A stretch of 64,000 nt of DNA, from NCBI RefSeq assembly GCF_900099995.1, contig NZ_FNCZ01000001.1, positions 1,302,001 to 1,366,000 of the forward strand, in the 5' to 3' direction. The first letter of the stretch is position 1; every line of letters starts with the position of its first letter. The DNA comes from Winogradskyella thalassocola. GTDB taxonomy: Bacteria > Bacteroidota > Bacteroidia > Flavobacteriales > Flavobacteriaceae. Position numbers and translations under genes: made by a program. The notes under the pieces were generated by a model. The model saw nothing but the letters and a program-made list of their open reading frames with translations. It ran no database searches and was not told where the DNA came from. Of this stretch, positions 62,108 through 64,000 are shown piece by piece.

Positions 62108-63892
62108 ATGAATACTGACATCGAAAATCTATTTAAAGATAAAGTTATTGGCCATCCAGCGGGCTTATTTGTGATATTTTTCACTGAAATGTGGGAACGC
62201 TTTTCATTCTATGGAATGAAAATATTATTGGTGCTATTTTTAACTGCACCCTTTTTAAGTGATAATCCTGGTTGGGAATGGTCTCGTGAGAATTCGTTAG
62301 CCCTAATTGGAACCTATTCCTCATTACTGTATTTAACACCAATTGTTGGTGGTTGGTTGGCTGATAAGATAACTGGTTATAAATGGGCAGTTATTATTGG
62401 TTGTTTTATAATGATGCTTGGTCATGCTTTTATGGTTTTTGAAACAACATGGTCTTTATACTTAGGTTTAGCTTTGTTAGTAATTGGTACGGGTTTCTTT
62501 AAACCGAATATGACCTCTATGATTTCTGAAATGTATAAAGGTAAAGAGTCTAAAAAAGATGGAGCATACACTATTTATTACATGGGAGTTAATGGTGGTG
62601 CCTTTTTTGGGATGATGCTATGTGGTTATCTAGCTGAGAATTTAGGTTGGAGTTATGGTTTTGGTTTAGCTGGAATTTTTATGCTTGGTGGCTTGATTCA
62701 ATTTTGGTTAGCAAAAGATCTTTTTGGAATGATTGGTGAAAAACCTTCAAAAATTCATGAAGTAGAATTGCCGCAAAACATTAATGAAGAAAGTCCTAAA
62801 GAGCATGATGTAGCAGATGTTCAAGAGAAATTGAATCCTTTCACTTCAATAGACAAAATCTTAATTATTTTGTCTTCAATTGGTGGTGTATTGTATTTGT
62901 TTAATGATCCTTTGTCTAAAATTGGAAACATTAATCTATTAGACTTTGAATTATTAGGGTTAGATGGTTCTAATTTTATTGTCTTATTGGCATTAGCGTT
63001 ATTCTTGTTTTTAATAACTTCAAGAATATTAAGATACAATGTAATAGTAAGAGATAAGATTATTGCCGTGTCTATATTCGGTGTTTTTACTGTGTTTTTC
63101 TTTGCGGCTTTTGAGCAGTCATTAGGCTCTATGACATTATTTGCAAGAGATTATACAGATAGAGTTTTAACAGGTTCTTCGGCAACGATATTTAAAGTTA
63201 TAGATACGATTCTTACCATTGTTCCATTAGCTATTATAACTTGGGTATTGTATTTATTGTTTAAGAAAACATATTCAAAAATTGCAGCTTCGAATATTGT
63301 GTTAGGATTAACTTTTGTCTTCCTTTGGATTGTAGTTGGTTATAAAATTTATAATGAATTTAGTAAAGATGCAACTGAAGTTGGAGCATCTTGGTTTGGT
63401 ATTTTAAATTCTTTCTTTATTATTACTTTAGCTCCAGTATTTTCTAAATGGTGGGAAAGTAAATACAATCCAAGTGTAGCGATGAAATACGGTATGGGTT
63501 TAATGTTATTAGGCTTGGGATTTGGAGTCTTAGTGTTTGGAACTATGGGAATTGAACCCGGTGCTAAAACAGCTTCAGTAAGTATGATATTCTTAATTCT
63601 CGCTTATTTATTACATACTATGGGCGAATTATGTATTTCACCAGTAGGGCTCTCGTATCTAAGTAAATTGGTTCCAGGGAGAATGATTGGCTTTATGTTT
63701 GGTATTTGGTATCTAGCTATTGCTATTGGTAATAAAGCAGCTGGTTCTATGGGTGGAATGATTGATAAAATTACGGCAGAATATTCATTAAGTACATTCT
63801 TCTTAATCTTTACGTTAGTTCCTGCAGGAATTGGTGTGATTTCAATGTTACTTAACCCAGTATTGAAAAAATTGATGCACGGTGTTAAATAG
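62108..63892 (+). CDS. POT family peptide transporter (second copy)
   Basis: 594 aa, paralogue of the preceding gene: FFTEMWERFSFYGMKILLVLF, GGWLADKITG, GFFKPNMTSMISEMY and YYMGVNGGAFFG. No large late insertion, but a hydrophilic central loop (about 215-245). The GxxERFxYY-type motif is intact apart from Phe for one Tyr (ERFSFYG), as in several POT proteins. It probably has a different peptide range from its neighbour. A terminator 22 bases after the stop ends the DPP-IV/POT/POT unit. Confidence 0.93.
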   Translation: MNTDIENLFKDKVIGHPAGLFVIFFTEMWERFSFYGMKILLVLFLTAPFLSDNPGWEWSRENSLALIGTYSSLLYLTPIVGGWLADKITGYKWAVIIGCFIMMLGHAFMVFETTWSLYLGLALLVIGTGFFKPNMTSMISEMYKGKESKKDGAYTIYYMGVNGGAFFGMMLCGYLAENLGWSYGFGLAGIFMLGGLIQFWLAKDLFGMIGEKPSKIHEVELPQNINEESPKEHDVADVQEKLNPFTSIDKILIILSSIGGVLYLFNDPLSKIGNINLLDFELLGLDGSNFIVLLALALFLFLITSRILRYNVIVRDKIIAVSIFGVFTVFFFAAFEQSLGSMTLFARDYTDRVLTGSSATIFKVIDTILTIVPLAIITWVLYLLFKKTYSKIAASNIVLGLTFVFLWIVVGYKIYNEFSKDATEVGASWFGILNSFFIITLAPVFSKWWESKYNPSVAMKYGMGLMLLGLGFGVLVFGTMGIEPGAKTASVSMIFLILAYLLHTMGELCISPVGLSYLSKLVPGRMIGFMFGIWYLAIAIGNKAAGSMGGMIDKITAEYSLSTFFLIFTLVPAGIGVISMLLNPVLKKLMHGVK

Positions 63893-63913
63893 TAAAAACC
63901 GTTAAAAATATCT

Positions 63914-63942
63914 AAAATGCTCCTGTTTAGGAGCATTTTTTG
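63914..63942 (+). terminator. Rho-independent terminator after the POT pair
   Basis: AAAATGCTCC, loop TGTTTA, GGAGCATTTT, then TT. Confidence 0.9.
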
Positions 63943-63975
63943 TAAGTTCGGCTCATTATTTGCAATAAATCGAAT

Positions 63976-64000
63976 ATGATGAAAAAAATAACTTTAGGAT
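63976..64000 (+). CDS. Start of a further gene, cut by the window end
   Basis: The frame opens ATG ATG AAA AAA ATA ACT TTA GGA: MMKKITLG, a typical beginning of a Bacteroidota signal peptide. Only eight codons are present. Which of the two adjacent ATGs is used cannot be told, nor can the product. Confidence 0.5.

Noticed and set aside
1..64000. Defence islands, CRISPR arrays, insertion sequences, integrases, phage genes, BGCs
   Set aside because: I looked for these and saw none; no direct-repeat array, transposase or integrase motif is evident, so the novelty lies in the glycan loci and not in a mobile or defence system.

Overview
The window is low-GC, gene-dense DNA from a bacterium of the Bacteroidota, most likely a marine or plant-litter member of the Flavobacteriaceae. 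The support is: SusC/SusD pairs, type IX secretion (T9SS) C-terminal sorting domains, many lipoproteins, the -7 promoter element TAnnTTTG, a mevalonate-pathway gene pair (class II HMG-CoA reductase and a GYDIA-type GHMP kinase), and a coaX-OMP-TPR-lptC gene order that I recall as typical of flavobacteria. Genus cannot be read from the sequence. I saw no integrase, transposase, phage gene, CRISPR array or rRNA.

Region 1 (1-15970) is a polysaccharide utilisation locus (PUL): the tail of a SusC, a SusD, two tandem GH144-type lipoproteins, an esterase, a GH3, a T9SS-sorted protein with an uncharacterised module, a second esterase, a GH43-F5/8C-Fn3 lipoprotein, a DUF4886/SGNH lipoprotein carrying the same uncharacterised module, an EEP-fold phosphodiesterase and a sugar:H+ symporter. 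GH144 together with GH3 points to beta-1,2-glucan as the likely target. The esterases and the EEP enzyme could remove substituents. A 69-bp relic of a second GH43-Fn3 gene lies before the EEP gene.

Region 2 (16074-18710) is three tandem double-domain universal stress proteins on the minus strand, separated from region 1 by a strong bidirectional terminator.

Region 3 (19062-46956) is a large (acetylated) glucomannan locus. On the plus strand are GH5, an AraC regulator, a CE2-type esterase, an aldo/keto-reductase homologue that has lost catalytic residues, a sialate-esterase-like CE and GH3. On the minus strand is an operon of GH26, Na+ symporter, GH130_1, AGE epimerase, Calx-beta-GH26, GH5_7-like mannanase and GH9-T9SS. 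On the plus strand again are a second, paralogous AraC regulator, SusC, SusD, a surface glycan-binding lipoprotein and an 827-aa FAS1x3 lipoprotein with two near-identical CBM-like repeats. The inferred route is surface cutting by GH26/GH5/GH9, deacetylation, SusCD import, mannobiose import through the SSS symporter, epimerisation to mannosyl-glucose, and phosphorolysis by GH130. The element GAYAAAATAATA lies exactly 24 nt before a TAnnTTTG promoter element at both the SusC promoter and the divergent mannanase operon promoter, which makes it a good candidate operator for the AraC regulators.

Region 4 (47239-64000) is core genome: tRNA-Phe, coaX, an outer-membrane protein, a TPR protein, lptC, a small membrane protein, a CorC/HlyC-type protein, a SurA/PpiD-like foldase, GHMP kinase, HMG-CoA reductase, DPP-IV-like peptidase, two POT peptide transporters, and the first bases of a further gene.
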